The translations under genes were made by a program, and so were the position numbers. The notes beneath the pieces are model-generated. The model did no database searches. It had not been told where the DNA came from and was given only the letters and a program-made list of their open reading frames with translations. Shown piece after piece: positions 34,632-43,147 of a DNA stretch of 64,000 nt. Origin of the DNA: Hoylesella oralis ATCC 33269 (GTDB lineage Bacteria > Bacteroidota > Bacteroidia > Bacteroidales > Bacteroidaceae); contig NZ_GL833119.1 in the NCBI RefSeq assembly GCF_000185145.2, forward strand, positions 1,294,668 through 1,358,667. The letters are read 5' to 3'. How positions within the stretch are numbered: the stretch's first letter is position 1; every line of letters begins with the position of its first letter.

Positions 34632-35678
34632 ATGAGAAAACAACTTATTATCTTTGTAGCTTTATTATTGATAACTTTCTCGGTGTCAGCGCAAAAGAAA
34701 TTTTCGGTATATGCCGTAGGTTTCTATAATCAAGAGAACCTTTTCGATACTTGTCACGATGCAGGAAAGAACGATTATGAGTTCCTTCCGTCGGGTTCTT
34801 ATCATTGGGACGGGCTGAAATATTCGCATAAACTTCATAATATGGCACGGGCTTTGGCCGATATGGCTACAGACAAATTGCCCAATATAGGTTGTGCAAT
34901 CATCGGACTTAGCGAAGTTGAGAACGCAAAGGTGCTCGATGATCTTACCGCCCAGCCCGAATTGAAAGCGCGGGGATATAAATATGTACACGTAGAGGGG
35001 CCTGATCGGCGCGGTATAGACTGTGCTTTGCTTTACAATCCTTCGCTTTTCGCGGTGCGAAATGTAAAATTAGTGCCTTATGTCCAGCGCCTTGAGAAAG
35101 ACAGTGCATATAAATCGCGTGGTTTTCTTACCGTGAGCGGGACGATGGCCGGCGAGCATGTCGCAGCTATCGTGTGCCACTGGCCGAGCCGTTTCAGCGG
35201 TTCGTTCTATCGAGAGATAGCGGGCGAGCAGGTTAAAGCGGTAAAAGACTCGCTTTTGAAAGCCGATCCGGCCTGTAAAGTTTTCGTTATGGGCGACATG
35301 AACGATGATCCTGTCGACAGGAGTATGCACGAGAAACTTTCGGCAAAGGCAGAGATAAATCAGGTAGGAGTAGGAGATATGTACAATCCATGGTACAATG
35401 TCTTGGTAAAGAAGGGCACCGGAACGCTGATGTATAACGGTGCATGGAACTTGTTCGACCAAATCGTAATGACTCCCAATCTGCTCAATAAAGACGGTTC
35501 GAAAGACTTTTCTACCTTAAAGTATTGGAGTTGCCAAATTCAGCGGATGCCCTATCTCTTTCAAACCGAAGGCAAATATAAAGGCAGTCCTAAACGTACC
35601 ACGGCCGGAGGGGTATGGCAGGATGGTTATTCTGACCATCTACCGGTTGTAGTTTACCTGTTAAAGGAACTTAGATGA
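34632..35678 (+). CDS. secreted endonuclease/exonuclease/phosphatase (DNase I-like) family protein
   Basis: A 348-aa exported enzyme. The signal peptide ends FSVSA-Q (about residue 20). The DNase I fold is shown by FYNQENLFD (N, E), GLSEVEN (E95/E97), the GIDCALLYN segment, VCHWPSR, GDMNDDP and the C-terminal YSDHLPVVV. These supply the metal-binding and catalytic Asn/Glu/Asp/His residues. Family members cleave DNA, RNA or phosphoesters. Its position, divergent from a TonB-dependent receptor with OB-fold lipoproteins and co-directional with uridine kinase, suggests an extracellular nuclease. The next gene overlaps it by 4 bp. Confidence 0.9.
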   Translation: MRKQLIIFVALLLITFSVSAQKKFSVYAVGFYNQENLFDTCHDAGKNDYEFLPSGSYHWDGLKYSHKLHNMARALADMATDKLPNIGCAIIGLSEVENAKVLDDLTAQPELKARGYKYVHVEGPDRRGIDCALLYNPSLFAVRNVKLVPYVQRLEKDSAYKSRGFLTVSGTMAGEHVAAIVCHWPSRFSGSFYREIAGEQVKAVKDSLLKADPACKVFVMGDMNDDPVDRSMHEKLSAKAEINQVGVGDMYNPWYNVLVKKGTGTLMYNGAWNLFDQIVMTPNLLNKDGSKDFSTLKYWSCQIQRMPYLFQTEGKYKGSPKRTTAGGVWQDGYSDHLPVVVYLLKELR

Positions 35679-36250
35679 TAGGTATAGAAACGCATCCCTT
35701 TGTGCCTTTTATGCCAAGAGATGCACGCTTGCTCATGTTGGGCACCTTTCCGCCGGCTCGCAAGCGTTGGTGTATGGAGTTTTATTATCCCAACTTTCAG
35801 AACGATATGTGGCGTATTTTCGGCTACATCTACTTCGACGATAAAAATCATTTCGTCGTTCAGGGCAAAAGGACATTCGATGTAGCTGCGCTGAAAGCGT
35901 TTCTTACGGCCAAAAGAGTGGCTATTTCAGACACCGCATTGCGCGTTCGGCGTACAAAAAACACAGCTTCCGACAAAGATTTAGAGATTGTAGAACCCGC
36001 CGACCTTGATGCTCTGTTGCGCTCATTGCCCCAATGTAGAGGCGTTTTAACCGCCGGTCAGCTGGCTACAAACGTATTTACAAAGCACTATGGTATTGCC
36101 GTTCCTGCAATGGGAGGTTATACCGAGTTTCCTTTCGAGGGCAGAAACTTACGGTTGTACCGCATGCCGAGTAGTTCGAGGGCATATCCTATGCGTGTTG
36201 AGGATAAAGCCAAACGCTATCGCATCATGTTCAACGACATTCTAGAGTAA
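35675..36250 (+). CDS. uracil-DNA glycosylase superfamily protein
   Basis: A 191-aa cytoplasmic protein. The motif LMLGTFPPARKRWCMEFYYPN corresponds to the G-x-x-P active-site loop of the UDG superfamily. FQNDMWRIFGYI and the C-terminal loop MPSSSRAYPM follow. This pattern resembles MUG/TDG-type or family-4/5-like enzymes rather than Ung. Whether it excises uracil is not established from sequence. Its ATG overlaps the stop of the secreted DNase I-like gene (ATGA), so the two are translationally coupled, and uridine kinase follows after 8 bp. Confidence 0.82.
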   Translation: MIGIETHPFVPFMPRDARLLMLGTFPPARKRWCMEFYYPNFQNDMWRIFGYIYFDDKNHFVVQGKRTFDVAALKAFLTAKRVAISDTALRVRRTKNTASDKDLEIVEPADLDALLRSLPQCRGVLTAGQLATNVFTKHYGIAVPAMGGYTEFPFEGRNLRLYRMPSSSRAYPMRVEDKAKRYRIMFNDILE

Positions 36251-36258
36251 ATATATTT

Positions 36259-36897
36259 ATGGAGAACTTTCAAGAGAAAGTAACGATTATCGGTATTGCC
36301 GGAGGCACAGGATCTGGCAAATCGACCGTTGTAAAACGTATTGTAGAAACCCTGCCCCCACACTATGTGGCCGTTGTACCGCTCGATTCTTATTACAACG
36401 ATACCTCTTCAATGACCGAAGAGGAGCGTCATGCCATCAATTTCGATCATCCCGATGCTTTCGATTGGAAACTCCTGATACAGCAAGTTAATGATCTTCG
36501 CAACGGTATAGCCATCGAACAGCCTACTTACTCCTATCTTCAATGTAACCGATTACCCGAGACTATTCATGTAGAGCCCAAGCCCGTAATCATCATAGAA
36601 GGCATTATGACGCTGCTCAACAAGAAGCTCCGTGAGATGATGGACTTAAAGATTTACGTGGATTGCGACTCTGACGAGCGCCTTATCCGTAATATCCAGC
36701 GCGATATTATGGACCGTGGGCGTACCGTTTCAATGGTTGTCGATCGATATCTTAAGGTGCTCAAGCCCATGCATGAACAGTTCATAGAGCCCACAAAGCG
36801 TTATGCCGACCTTATCATTCCGCAAGGAGGAGAGAATGTGCGAGGAATAGCCATCCTTTGCAAGTATATCGAAGGACTGATGTCCGCGGTTGTTTAG
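36259..36897 (+). CDS. udk: uridine kinase
   Basis: Phosphorylates uridine/cytidine in pyrimidine salvage (cytoplasmic). Walker A GGTGSGKST is at residues 15-23, followed by VVPLDSYYND, NFDHPDAFDW (a substrate-binding segment typical of Udk), IIIEGIM, RDIMDRGRT and the late PQGGENVRGI. The 212-aa length is typical. It is the third gene of a run beginning with a secreted nuclease. This fits feeding released nucleosides into salvage. Confidence 0.95.
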   Translation: MENFQEKVTIIGIAGGTGSGKSTVVKRIVETLPPHYVAVVPLDSYYNDTSSMTEEERHAINFDHPDAFDWKLLIQQVNDLRNGIAIEQPTYSYLQCNRLPETIHVEPKPVIIIEGIMTLLNKKLREMMDLKIYVDCDSDERLIRNIQRDIMDRGRTVSMVVDRYLKVLKPMHEQFIEPTKRYADLIIPQGGENVRGIAILCKYIEGLMSAVV

Positions 36898-36983
36898 TAA
36901 GAAGGCTTTTGATAAACGTCAATAATAACACTTGAAATATATATTTTATGTTTGTTTTTGTTGTGGAAATGTTATAATATTCT

Positions 36984-36991
36984 TAAATTTG
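36984..36991 (+). promoter_or_regulatory. -7 box for the small coiled-coil protein
   Basis: TAAATTTG on the plus strand matches TAnnTTTG, 49 bp upstream of the ATG at 37040. Confidence 0.65.
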
Positions 36992-37039
36992 CAGTGAAGT
37001 ATTTATAAAAGGATTGTACTAATTAAAATCAACAAGGTT

Positions 37040-37462
37040 ATGAAAAAAATGTTATGCGCATCTTTGATGCTACTTTTCTTAGGAATAAATAGTGTGGTTG
37101 CAGGTTCTCCAGATGTTGAAAATCTTAAACTTCAGAAAGAAGTACTGAAACTCAATACCCAATTAACGAACTTGCGATTAAAGTACGACAAAGCACTTAC
37201 AGTCCATCAAGAATTATGTAAAAAGGCTTCTGATATCAATGCCGAGGCGAGTTCTGAGGCTGTTTCGTCTTATACAATAATGGATGCATCAGCATCGGCA
37301 AAGGCCGCCAAAGAGCGTGCAAAGGTTTTAGATAAGGTGGAGAACGCAAATAAGAAGGTGGTGAAGAGCCAGAAAAAACTCGATAAACTACAGAAGAATA
37401 TAGAAAAAGTACAGCGTCGTTTAGACGATTTGAACAAAAGAGTAGTATTTATTACCCAGTAG
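37040..37462 (+). CDS. small exported coiled-coil protein, unknown function
   Basis: A 140-aa protein. The signal peptide MKKMLCASLMLLFLGINSV ends near VVAG. The mature part is almost entirely helical, with heptad-like Leu/Val spacing in two blocks (LKLQKEVLKLNTQLTNLRLK and ENANKKVVKSQKKLDKLQKN) around an Ala/Ser-rich middle. It probably forms a periplasmic or envelope coiled coil. I know no named family. It is transcribed alone, with its own -7 box and a clear terminator. Confidence 0.75.
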   Translation: MKKMLCASLMLLFLGINSVVAGSPDVENLKLQKEVLKLNTQLTNLRLKYDKALTVHQELCKKASDINAEASSEAVSSYTIMDASASAKAAKERAKVLDKVENANKKVVKSQKKLDKLQKNIEKVQRRLDDLNKRVVFITQ

Positions 37463-37499
37463 TTTATCAGTTGGACAGACTACTGCCATAAAAAAGAAA

Positions 37500-37530
37500 A
37501 AGCCTGAAAGAACTTGATCCTTTCAGGCTT
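37500..37530 (+). terminator. Rho-independent terminator
   Basis: AAGCCTGAAAG pairs perfectly with CTTTCAGGCTT around a 9-nt loop (11-bp stem), followed by CTTGTATT. It lies 38 bp after the coiled-coil gene. Confidence 0.8.
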
Positions 37531-37664
37531 CTTGTATTATATTCTCATATTATATTTCCATATTTTTGATTATTGCATTTCCGATAAGAGAAAAATTTCG
37601 ATGCCAAACTCTAAAGGTTATGCATTTGTACACGAGTTGTGAAATAGTAAAAGGCGGCATGTTT

Positions 37665-37688
37665 AAAGAAGATGAAAAGCATCTTTAT
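37665..37688 (-). terminator. hairpin downstream of the nitroreductase gene
   Basis: AAGATG/CATCTT (37669-37674, 37680-37685) with short flanking A/T pairs forms a small stem about 100 bp past the nitroreductase stop. On the minus strand it is followed by CTTTAAAC. Confidence 0.4.
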
Positions 37689-37784
37689 CGGCGGCAGATG
37701 TAATGCCTGTTTTTCTTTATCTTGTATTGTGCAACGCTTAGATGTAACTCTGCAGTTCGTTTCATATCTTATCGACCGAAGTTT

Positions 37785-38540
37785 CTAATCGCCAATTCTG
37801 CGGTACATTTCATCGAACGGCAGGCGAAAACGGTCTCCCTGTACGCCTTCGGGTTTACGAATACCGCAGGCGATAATCATGTTTATCTCACCTGTATGGG
37901 GCAAATGCAGGGCCTTTTTCACTAAATAGCTGTCAAAGCCCTCAAGAGGACAGGTGTCATATCCCACTTCGCTCATGGCCAGCATGAAGGTTTGTACTAC
38001 CAAAGCACAGCTTTTATGCACCACAATGCGTGCATCGCCTTCCGACATTTGGCGCGGAATGGGACGAAACAACCCCACGCATTGGATAAGAGCCTTGCGC
38101 ACCAATCCCCATAGGCCTATAAAACGCGAGTATTGAAAAGGCATCAGCTTGCCATAGTATTGCTGCATGAGCTTGATACGATGGGGTTGTCTTTCTGTCG
38201 GACTGTTGTGCCGAATGTTATCTATATTGGCTTCGAGTACCTTGCGTGCATGGTCTTTGTAGCGATCTTGACGTGTTACGAAAACTACCATCTGCTGTGC
38301 AGAGGTGGCAGAGCGCTGTCCCAAGCATGCTGTTGCAAGCTTATGAAGCATATTCTTATCGGTAATGTGATAACATTCCCATAGTTGCATGTTCGAACTT
38401 GTGGGTGCAAGTGTGGCCAATTCTATGCAGTGGCGCACGCTTTCCACATCCAATGGCTTCGACGAATCGAAGAGTCTCACGGCACGTCTGTGCTCAAGAA
38501 TTTCCTGTAAAGTCATGGTTAGCGATGTTTTTTGCTGCAT
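37785..38540 (-). CDS. nitroreductase family protein
   Basis: A 251-aa FMN-dependent oxidoreductase. The N-terminal ILEHRRAVRLFDSSKPLD is the classic nitroreductase R-R-S/A-x-R flavin-binding start. A-T-L-A-P-T-S-S-N-M-Q-L-W follows at about residues 43-55, and DTCPLEGFDSYLVKKAL near the C-terminus, then CGIRKPEG. It is longer than small nitroreductases because of a central insert (residues ~110-165). A second in-frame ATG at 38516 (MTLQEILEHRR) matches the usual family start better. The substrate is unknown. It follows the HdeD-like gene by 15 bp. Confidence 0.88.
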   Translation of the reverse strand: MQQKTSLTMTLQEILEHRRAVRLFDSSKPLDVESVRHCIELATLAPTSSNMQLWECYHITDKNMLHKLATACLGQRSATSAQQMVVFVTRQDRYKDHARKVLEANIDNIRHNSPTERQPHRIKLMQQYYGKLMPFQYSRFIGLWGLVRKALIQCVGLFRPIPRQMSEGDARIVVHKSCALVVQTFMLAMSEVGYDTCPLEGFDSYLVKKALHLPHTGEINMIIACGIRKPEGVQGDRFRLPFDEMYRRIGD

Positions 38541-38555
38541 CGGGTTATGTTGCAG

Positions 38556-39155
38556 TTATTGTTTTATTTCTTCAATGCCGTCGTTTTTGTTCGCACGGTT
38601 AAGGTTATGGAGCTTCAAGGCATTGATACATTCGGTAACGCCGTAAAGCAACATGCACCATCCGATGATAAAGAGCGGCGCCGAAGCGATAGCTGTAGGG
38701 TAGACGATGGCTATAATACCGATGAGTAGAATGACGGACGGCACGATCCAGAAGTAAAATCCGATGCGTCCGTATTTGGTGGCCGATGCCAACATAACAA
38801 ACTGACTGACGGCTCCCAATATAAGAATAGCGGCGAGAATATATACCAGTCCGTTGATAAAAGTATCGGGCATCAGGGCGAGTATTACGCCCAGAATAAG
38901 GCTGCCCAGTCCTACTATCGGGAACGTAGGCTTAATACCGGTAAGCTGGTTGCCGTCGGCGTCGTAGACAATCGTGTCGCTCGTCTGCTTCCTTGTGCTG
39001 TAATAGGTGGCGCAGGATATAACGCCGGAAAGAAAAAACAGTACTCCTATGCAAATCGTGAGCCACGTAACGGTCTGCTCTCTGTATTTGATAAGCAGCA
39101 CACCCACGATGATTGCGCAGATTGCGCGGAACAATGAACTTTGTATTACCTTCAT
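38556..39155 (-). CDS. DUF308/HdeD-like membrane protein
   Basis: A 199-aa inner membrane protein with about six hydrophobic segments: AICAIIVGVLLIKY, LTICIGVLFFLSGVISC, FPIVGLGSLILGVILALM, LVYILAAILILGAVSQ, WIVPSVILLIGIIAIVYP and PLFIIGWCMLLYGV. They are arranged as repeated helix pairs, as in DUF308/HdeD proteins. A charged loop (STRKQTSDTIVYDADGNQ) separates the second and third helices. I chose the start at 39155 (MKVIQSS) because the -7 box ends at 39176, inside the longer frame. It is probably co-transcribed with the nitroreductase. Confidence 0.78.
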   Translation of the reverse strand: MKVIQSSLFRAICAIIVGVLLIKYREQTVTWLTICIGVLFFLSGVISCATYYSTRKQTSDTIVYDADGNQLTGIKPTFPIVGLGSLILGVILALMPDTFINGLVYILAAILILGAVSQFVMLASATKYGRIGFYFWIVPSVILLIGIIAIVYPTAIASAPLFIIGWCMLLYGVTECINALKLHNLNRANKNDGIEEIKQ

Positions 39156-39175
39156 AATTTCAATGTTTAATGTTG

Positions 39176-39183
39176 CAAAGATA
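39176..39183 (-). promoter_or_regulatory. -7 box for the HdeD-like/nitroreductase pair
   Basis: The minus strand reads TATCTTTG (TAnnTTTG), 21 bp upstream of the ATG at 39155. Confidence 0.65.
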
Positions 39184-39350
39184 GTATTTAATTCTGAAAA
39201 CAAAGTGCAAAAGCAAGGGAATTATTCGGAAGCGTAAAGAGCTTACGATGGCTTTGTTTGGCGTTTGAAAGATTGCGATAACGTAACGGCTGTGTGCATG
39301 CATGCTATGTTTATGAACTACAGACCGTAGGCATATCGTTTCAATATGTG

Positions 39351-39371
39351 CCGTATAAGGAGTTTATACGG
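39351..39371. terminator. small hairpin after the helicase gene
   Basis: CCGTATAA and TTATACGG (39351-39358, 39364-39371) form a perfect 8-bp stem with a 5-nt loop, 46 bp past the helicase stop. There is no U-run. Confidence 0.35.
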
Positions 39372-39416
39372 TATATATATCTGCTATTTGCAGTGTGCAG
39401 AGTGCCCGCCGTTCGG

Positions 39417-42400
39417 TTATGTTGGTTTCGTTTCTGCTTCCTTTACGGGCGTCAGGGTAAACTCACTGCGGCAATAGACATGGGGGGCGATGTCGAAAAA
39501 GCTCTGTCTGTTGCGTATAAATGCAATGAGCTGGGCAAATGTGCGGTTATCCTGAAGCAGCAGGGCATTGCCGATAAGGATGAGATGTTCGCGGGCTCGC
39601 GTCATTGCCACGTTGAGTTTGCGGTCGATAACGGCGCCGTCTTCCTCAAACACATTGTTGCACAAGAAGTCTAACTGGTAGCGTTTGCTTACGGTAAAGC
39701 CGTAGATGATAATGTCGCGTTGGCTTCCCTGATAACGTTCCACGGTATCGATAGTGATGTCGTGCAGGCACTTTATGCCGTATCGGTCTATGGCATTGCG
39801 CACCGTGGCTATCTGGTTGCGGTAGGGAACAATAATGCCTATCGTGTGCGCCACGCTGAAATTGTGTGCATGCAGGCGGTAGGCAGCCACCGTAGTAGCG
39901 GCGATCATCTCCGCTTCTGCCTTGTTGGTCTTGTCGGATACGGCGCTTTCGTCCTCCATGGCAGGGGCGTTCAGGAAGGCTATGCGGCGAGTCAGCAGGA
40001 GCGCTTCTATGCCCTTTGCGCCTTGGAGGACGGGGGCAAGGACTCTTTCCTGATGGGGTAGAGGCACTGTCTGCAGCGCATTCCCGTAGAATGCTTGGCT
40101 GGGAAAGCGGGCGATGTCGCGATGCATGCGTCCTTGACGGGTGAGCATGTAGACTACGGAGGCATTGTTACGGTACGTTTTCAGCAGACGTTCGAACAGT
40201 GAGAGCCGGCAGTCGGTAAGATGGATGGCGTGTAGTTCGGGCTCGTCCGTGCGCGATTCTTCCGTTGTTTGCTGCACCACGGCCGGCAATTGCTTATGGT
40301 CGCCTATCATCACAAAGCGCCCTATGCTCTCTTTGCCGCCACATTGAGCGCAGAGCAGGCCGATGATATGCGGTTCGAGTATCTGCGATGCTTCGTCTAT
40401 AACGGCAAGATCGAAGCGTTTCATAGTAAGCAATGCAATGTTGGCATTAAGGGCCGATGTGGTTGCACATACCACACGCGTGCGGGCAATGAGCTCTTTA
40501 ACGTCGCTCACCGTATCGCATTGCTGTACTCTTTCTTCCAACAAATGCCCTCGATAGCGCTCTTCACAGTTCAAAGACGAACCTATACGGAGGAAATCAA
40601 TGCCTGCCTCGCACAGTTTGCTGCATATTTCGTCGACCGCACGATTGGTGTATGCCGTCAGCAGAATGGCGGATGAGGGCGATAAGAGTTCCTCCTTGAG
40701 CACGTTGAGCAGCCCGAAAGAGGTCTTGCCCGTACCGGGTGGGCCTATTATGAGGAAGAAGTCGCGTGCCTGTTTGGCTCTTAGAACGAGTTCGTTGAAC
40801 GCACCGTAATCGCCTTGCAGGGCAAGATGTGTGTCTTGTTGCGGTGCTCTTTGTGCAAGAATAAGGTCTTTTCGTGCCTGTGAAGCCGACAGAAAGGTGT
40901 GCAACCCGCGGTAGAGAGCCCCGAAAGACGACTCGAAGAAATCGTGTTCTACGGTCCATCTGTCGGTTTGCGGACGCAGGAAAGCCCGCTTATCTGTTTG
41001 CGGATGACGCAGTGCGAGGCGTATGCAGTTGGTTTGTATGTCGGTGATGGTGGCACGAAACACCATCGTTTGCCGTGCATCCGGTTCGCTGTGGATTGGG
41101 TAGGGATACAATATCACGATGTCGCCCGTGCGGAAGTTCGACATATCGGTCTGCATCTGTCGGGCAAAGAGTAACGTAACGGTGCCGACTTCCTTACCTT
41201 CCGATGCGATCGGAGCCAACGACAGATTGTCGTAGATGTTGCCTGCCTGCCGCTTTTCTTCCACGGAATCGTTCCATACGGCGGCAAAACCGGAACCCTC
41301 TTTGGTTTTGTTGCCAACCTTGGCCAGCAGGTGTTCGGTTTCTATGAATGCCATGAAGCGCAGATAATACGCTCGTTGCAGAGGCGTTGCCGTATGGATG
41401 GGCTGCAACAGAGCGTTCAGTTGCGGACGGATGTATTGCTCCCAAAGACGTCCTGAAGCATGCGATATGTTTAGATTTTCGGGCGTCAACCGCTCCAAAA
41501 GACGCATGCCGTCGGTGGTGGCATATTGCTGTTCGAGGAACACCAGTTCGTTTCGAATGCGGAAGGCCTCGAACAAAAGCCGCGGAGCATTGCCCAATTC
41601 GAGCAGACTATTGGCATACTTGGAGTAAAGAAGGAAGGTGTAAATCCTCTTAAGTGCCTTGTCTTCCTTGTTTTGTTTGCCGAAGTTGTAGTGCAACAGG
41701 GCGCGATAAAGCAGTAATTGCACGTAATGTCGTTCCTGATGTCGCGGCGTATTGGGATCGGGATCGGGCGGGAAAGCGCCCTTACCCGCCTTCTGTTCGA
41801 TAAGTACCTGATAATCGGATTGCAGGAAGTCCATGCGTCCTTGTATGCCGAGCAGCTCGCAGAAGAAAGACGGCTCGAGCAAAAGACGTTGCGAATCGAA
41901 GCTGCCGACTTCCTCGGGTAGCACCTCTTTGAGCGCATGGCGTATGTTCCGTTTCTGCTGTTTGGCGTTCTCGTGGAACTGTTTGTCCAGTGTATCGCAG
42001 GCCGCCATGCCGAGTGCATTGCGTTTGAAGAAACTCTTGATGCTCTGCGCATAGGTTTTATTTTCGGAATGCACCTCCTCATCGAGCAGTTGGCCGGCGA
42101 AATTTCCCAGCAATATGGCATCGGTACTCACGCTGGGTTTTATTTTATTGAGCAGGTGGATGCGCGCATCGTGGGCATAAGTTTCGAAACAAGCGGCTAC
42201 AGACGATATGTCTACCAAGTAATCAGGTTCGTAGATGAGCAATTCGGGATACACGATACCGTCATTCTCGCGCGGGTTTACTACGTTGAGTTGCGTGCCG
42301 TTGCGCAGTAAGGAGCGCAGGTAAGACCAGTCGCCCATGCCGTATTCGCTGTCGAAACGGTAGCAGAGTTTGATTTGCTCGCCGCTTTCTTCGGCAATGC

Positions 42401-42941
42401 CGTATATGTATTCGTCGTCCCAAGAGCCCACGGCAACTCGCAATCTGTTGCCCATGAGTCGCCGAGGGGGCACGGTTGTCAGTCTGTCTTCGGGGAAGAA
42501 TTTGGCTAAGAAGGCAGGAATAGCAGTGTCGGGATAGAGTTCATGAATAAATTCGCATATTGCTTTCAGGTCGTAGCGGCAGGCTTTTCGGAGTTCGTCC
42601 GGCGCTGTCGATGCCACATTTCTTATTCTGTTTCGGGCACCGTTGATATCGATAGCGAGCTGAGACGTAATGCGGAACTCTTTTACCAAGTAATCTATCT
42701 TGGCAAACATGCCCGCAAAATGAATTTTATTGTGGCGGAGTTTGCGGTCTACAGCCAGCCGCAGCACCTGTTCGAACACATGATAAATGCGCCCGACCGG
42801 CGGTTGCGGCAGTCGTACAACCGGTCGCAATGCCTCGTAGAAATCTTTCTCGGTATCGGGAACATAGCCGTATAGCGCCTCTTCCGTGGCGGGAGAAAGT
42901 GATGTTTTGCGGCTGTTGTTTATAACAGATCGTTTTTCCAT
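39417..42941 (-). CDS. Dna2-like nuclease-helicase (RecB-type nuclease fused to superfamily 1 helicase)
   Basis: A 1174-aa cytoplasmic protein. The N-terminal half holds a RecB-family PD-(D/E)XK nuclease: GRMD at about residues 368-371, the E-x-K in LIEQKAGKG at about 379-386, and the Q-x-x-x-Y motif in HYVQLLLYRALL. The C-terminal half is an SF1B (Upf1/DNA2-like) helicase with Walker A GPPGTGKTS (near 730), motif Ia LTAYTNRAVDEI, motif II VIDEASQ (near 847), GDHKQLPAVV, DTVERYQGSQRD and NVAMTRAREHLI. I see no Cys cluster for the 4Fe-4S site of eukaryotic Dna2. The start at 42941 (MEKRS) is chosen from the -7 box at 42959; the longer frame overlaps the divergent gene. It probably works in DNA end processing or repair. 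Confidence 0.85.
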   Translation of the reverse strand: MEKRSVINNSRKTSLSPATEEALYGYVPDTEKDFYEALRPVVRLPQPPVGRIYHVFEQVLRLAVDRKLRHNKIHFAGMFAKIDYLVKEFRITSQLAIDINGARNRIRNVASTAPDELRKACRYDLKAICEFIHELYPDTAIPAFLAKFFPEDRLTTVPPRRLMGNRLRVAVGSWDDEYIYGIAEESGEQIKLCYRFDSEYGMGDWSYLRSLLRNGTQLNVVNPRENDGIVYPELLIYEPDYLVDISSVAACFETYAHDARIHLLNKIKPSVSTDAILLGNFAGQLLDEEVHSENKTYAQSIKSFFKRNALGMAACDTLDKQFHENAKQQKRNIRHALKEVLPEEVGSFDSQRLLLEPSFFCELLGIQGRMDFLQSDYQVLIEQKAGKGAFPPDPDPNTPRHQERHYVQLLLYRALLHYNFGKQNKEDKALKRIYTFLLYSKYANSLLELGNAPRLLFEAFRIRNELVFLEQQYATTDGMRLLERLTPENLNISHASGRLWEQYIRPQLNALLQPIHTATPLQRAYYLRFMAFIETEHLLAKVGNKTKEGSGFAAVWNDSVEEKRQAGNIYDNLSLAPIASEGKEVGTVTLLFARQMQTDMSNFRTGDIVILYPYPIHSEPDARQTMVFRATITDIQTNCIRLALRHPQTDKRAFLRPQTDRWTVEHDFFESSFGALYRGLHTFLSASQARKDLILAQRAPQQDTHLALQGDYGAFNELVLRAKQARDFFLIIGPPGTGKTSFGLLNVLKEELLSPSSAILLTAYTNRAVDEICSKLCEAGIDFLRIGSSLNCEERYRGHLLEERVQQCDTVSDVKELIARTRVVCATTSALNANIALLTMKRFDLAVIDEASQILEPHIIGLLCAQCGGKESIGRFVMIGDHKQLPAVVQQTTEESRTDEPELHAIHLTDCRLSLFERLLKTYRNNASVVYMLTRQGRMHRDIARFPSQAFYGNALQTVPLPHQERVLAPVLQGAKGIEALLLTRRIAFLNAPAMEDESAVSDKTNKAEAEMIAATTVAAYRLHAHNFSVAHTIGIIVPYRNQIATVRNAIDRYGIKCLHDITIDTVERYQGSQRDIIIYGFTVSKRYQLDFLCNNVFEEDGAVIDRKLNVAMTRAREHLILIGNALLLQDNRTFAQLIAFIRNRQSFFDIAPHVYCRSEFTLTPVKEAETKPT

Positions 42942-42958
42942 GCTGTTTATTCCGCATA

Positions 42959-42966
42959 CAAAGATA
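42959..42966 (-). promoter_or_regulatory. -7 box for the nuclease-helicase
   Basis: The minus strand reads TATCTTTG (TAnnTTTG), 18 bp upstream of the ATG at 42941. The leader would be short. Confidence 0.6.
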
Positions 42967-43119
42967 CGATAGAAAAACGAAACAGCACAAGAAAAGATTT
43001 GTTTTTGGTAACAGATTTTACTATATGTAAGCACGATAGACAGTATTTCTTTCGTGCATAGCATGGCCCCCTGTTTGCAATACACCTGCGGTATATTCCG
43101 TTTGCACAGAGTTTTTTTG

Positions 43120-43127
43120 TACTTTTG
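43120..43127 (+). promoter_or_regulatory. -7 box for the histidine phosphatase gene
   Basis: TACTTTTG on the plus strand matches TAnnTTTG, 21 bp upstream of the ATG at 43148. Confidence 0.65.
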
Positions 43128-43147
43128 CAGGATAAAATATATTGGAT

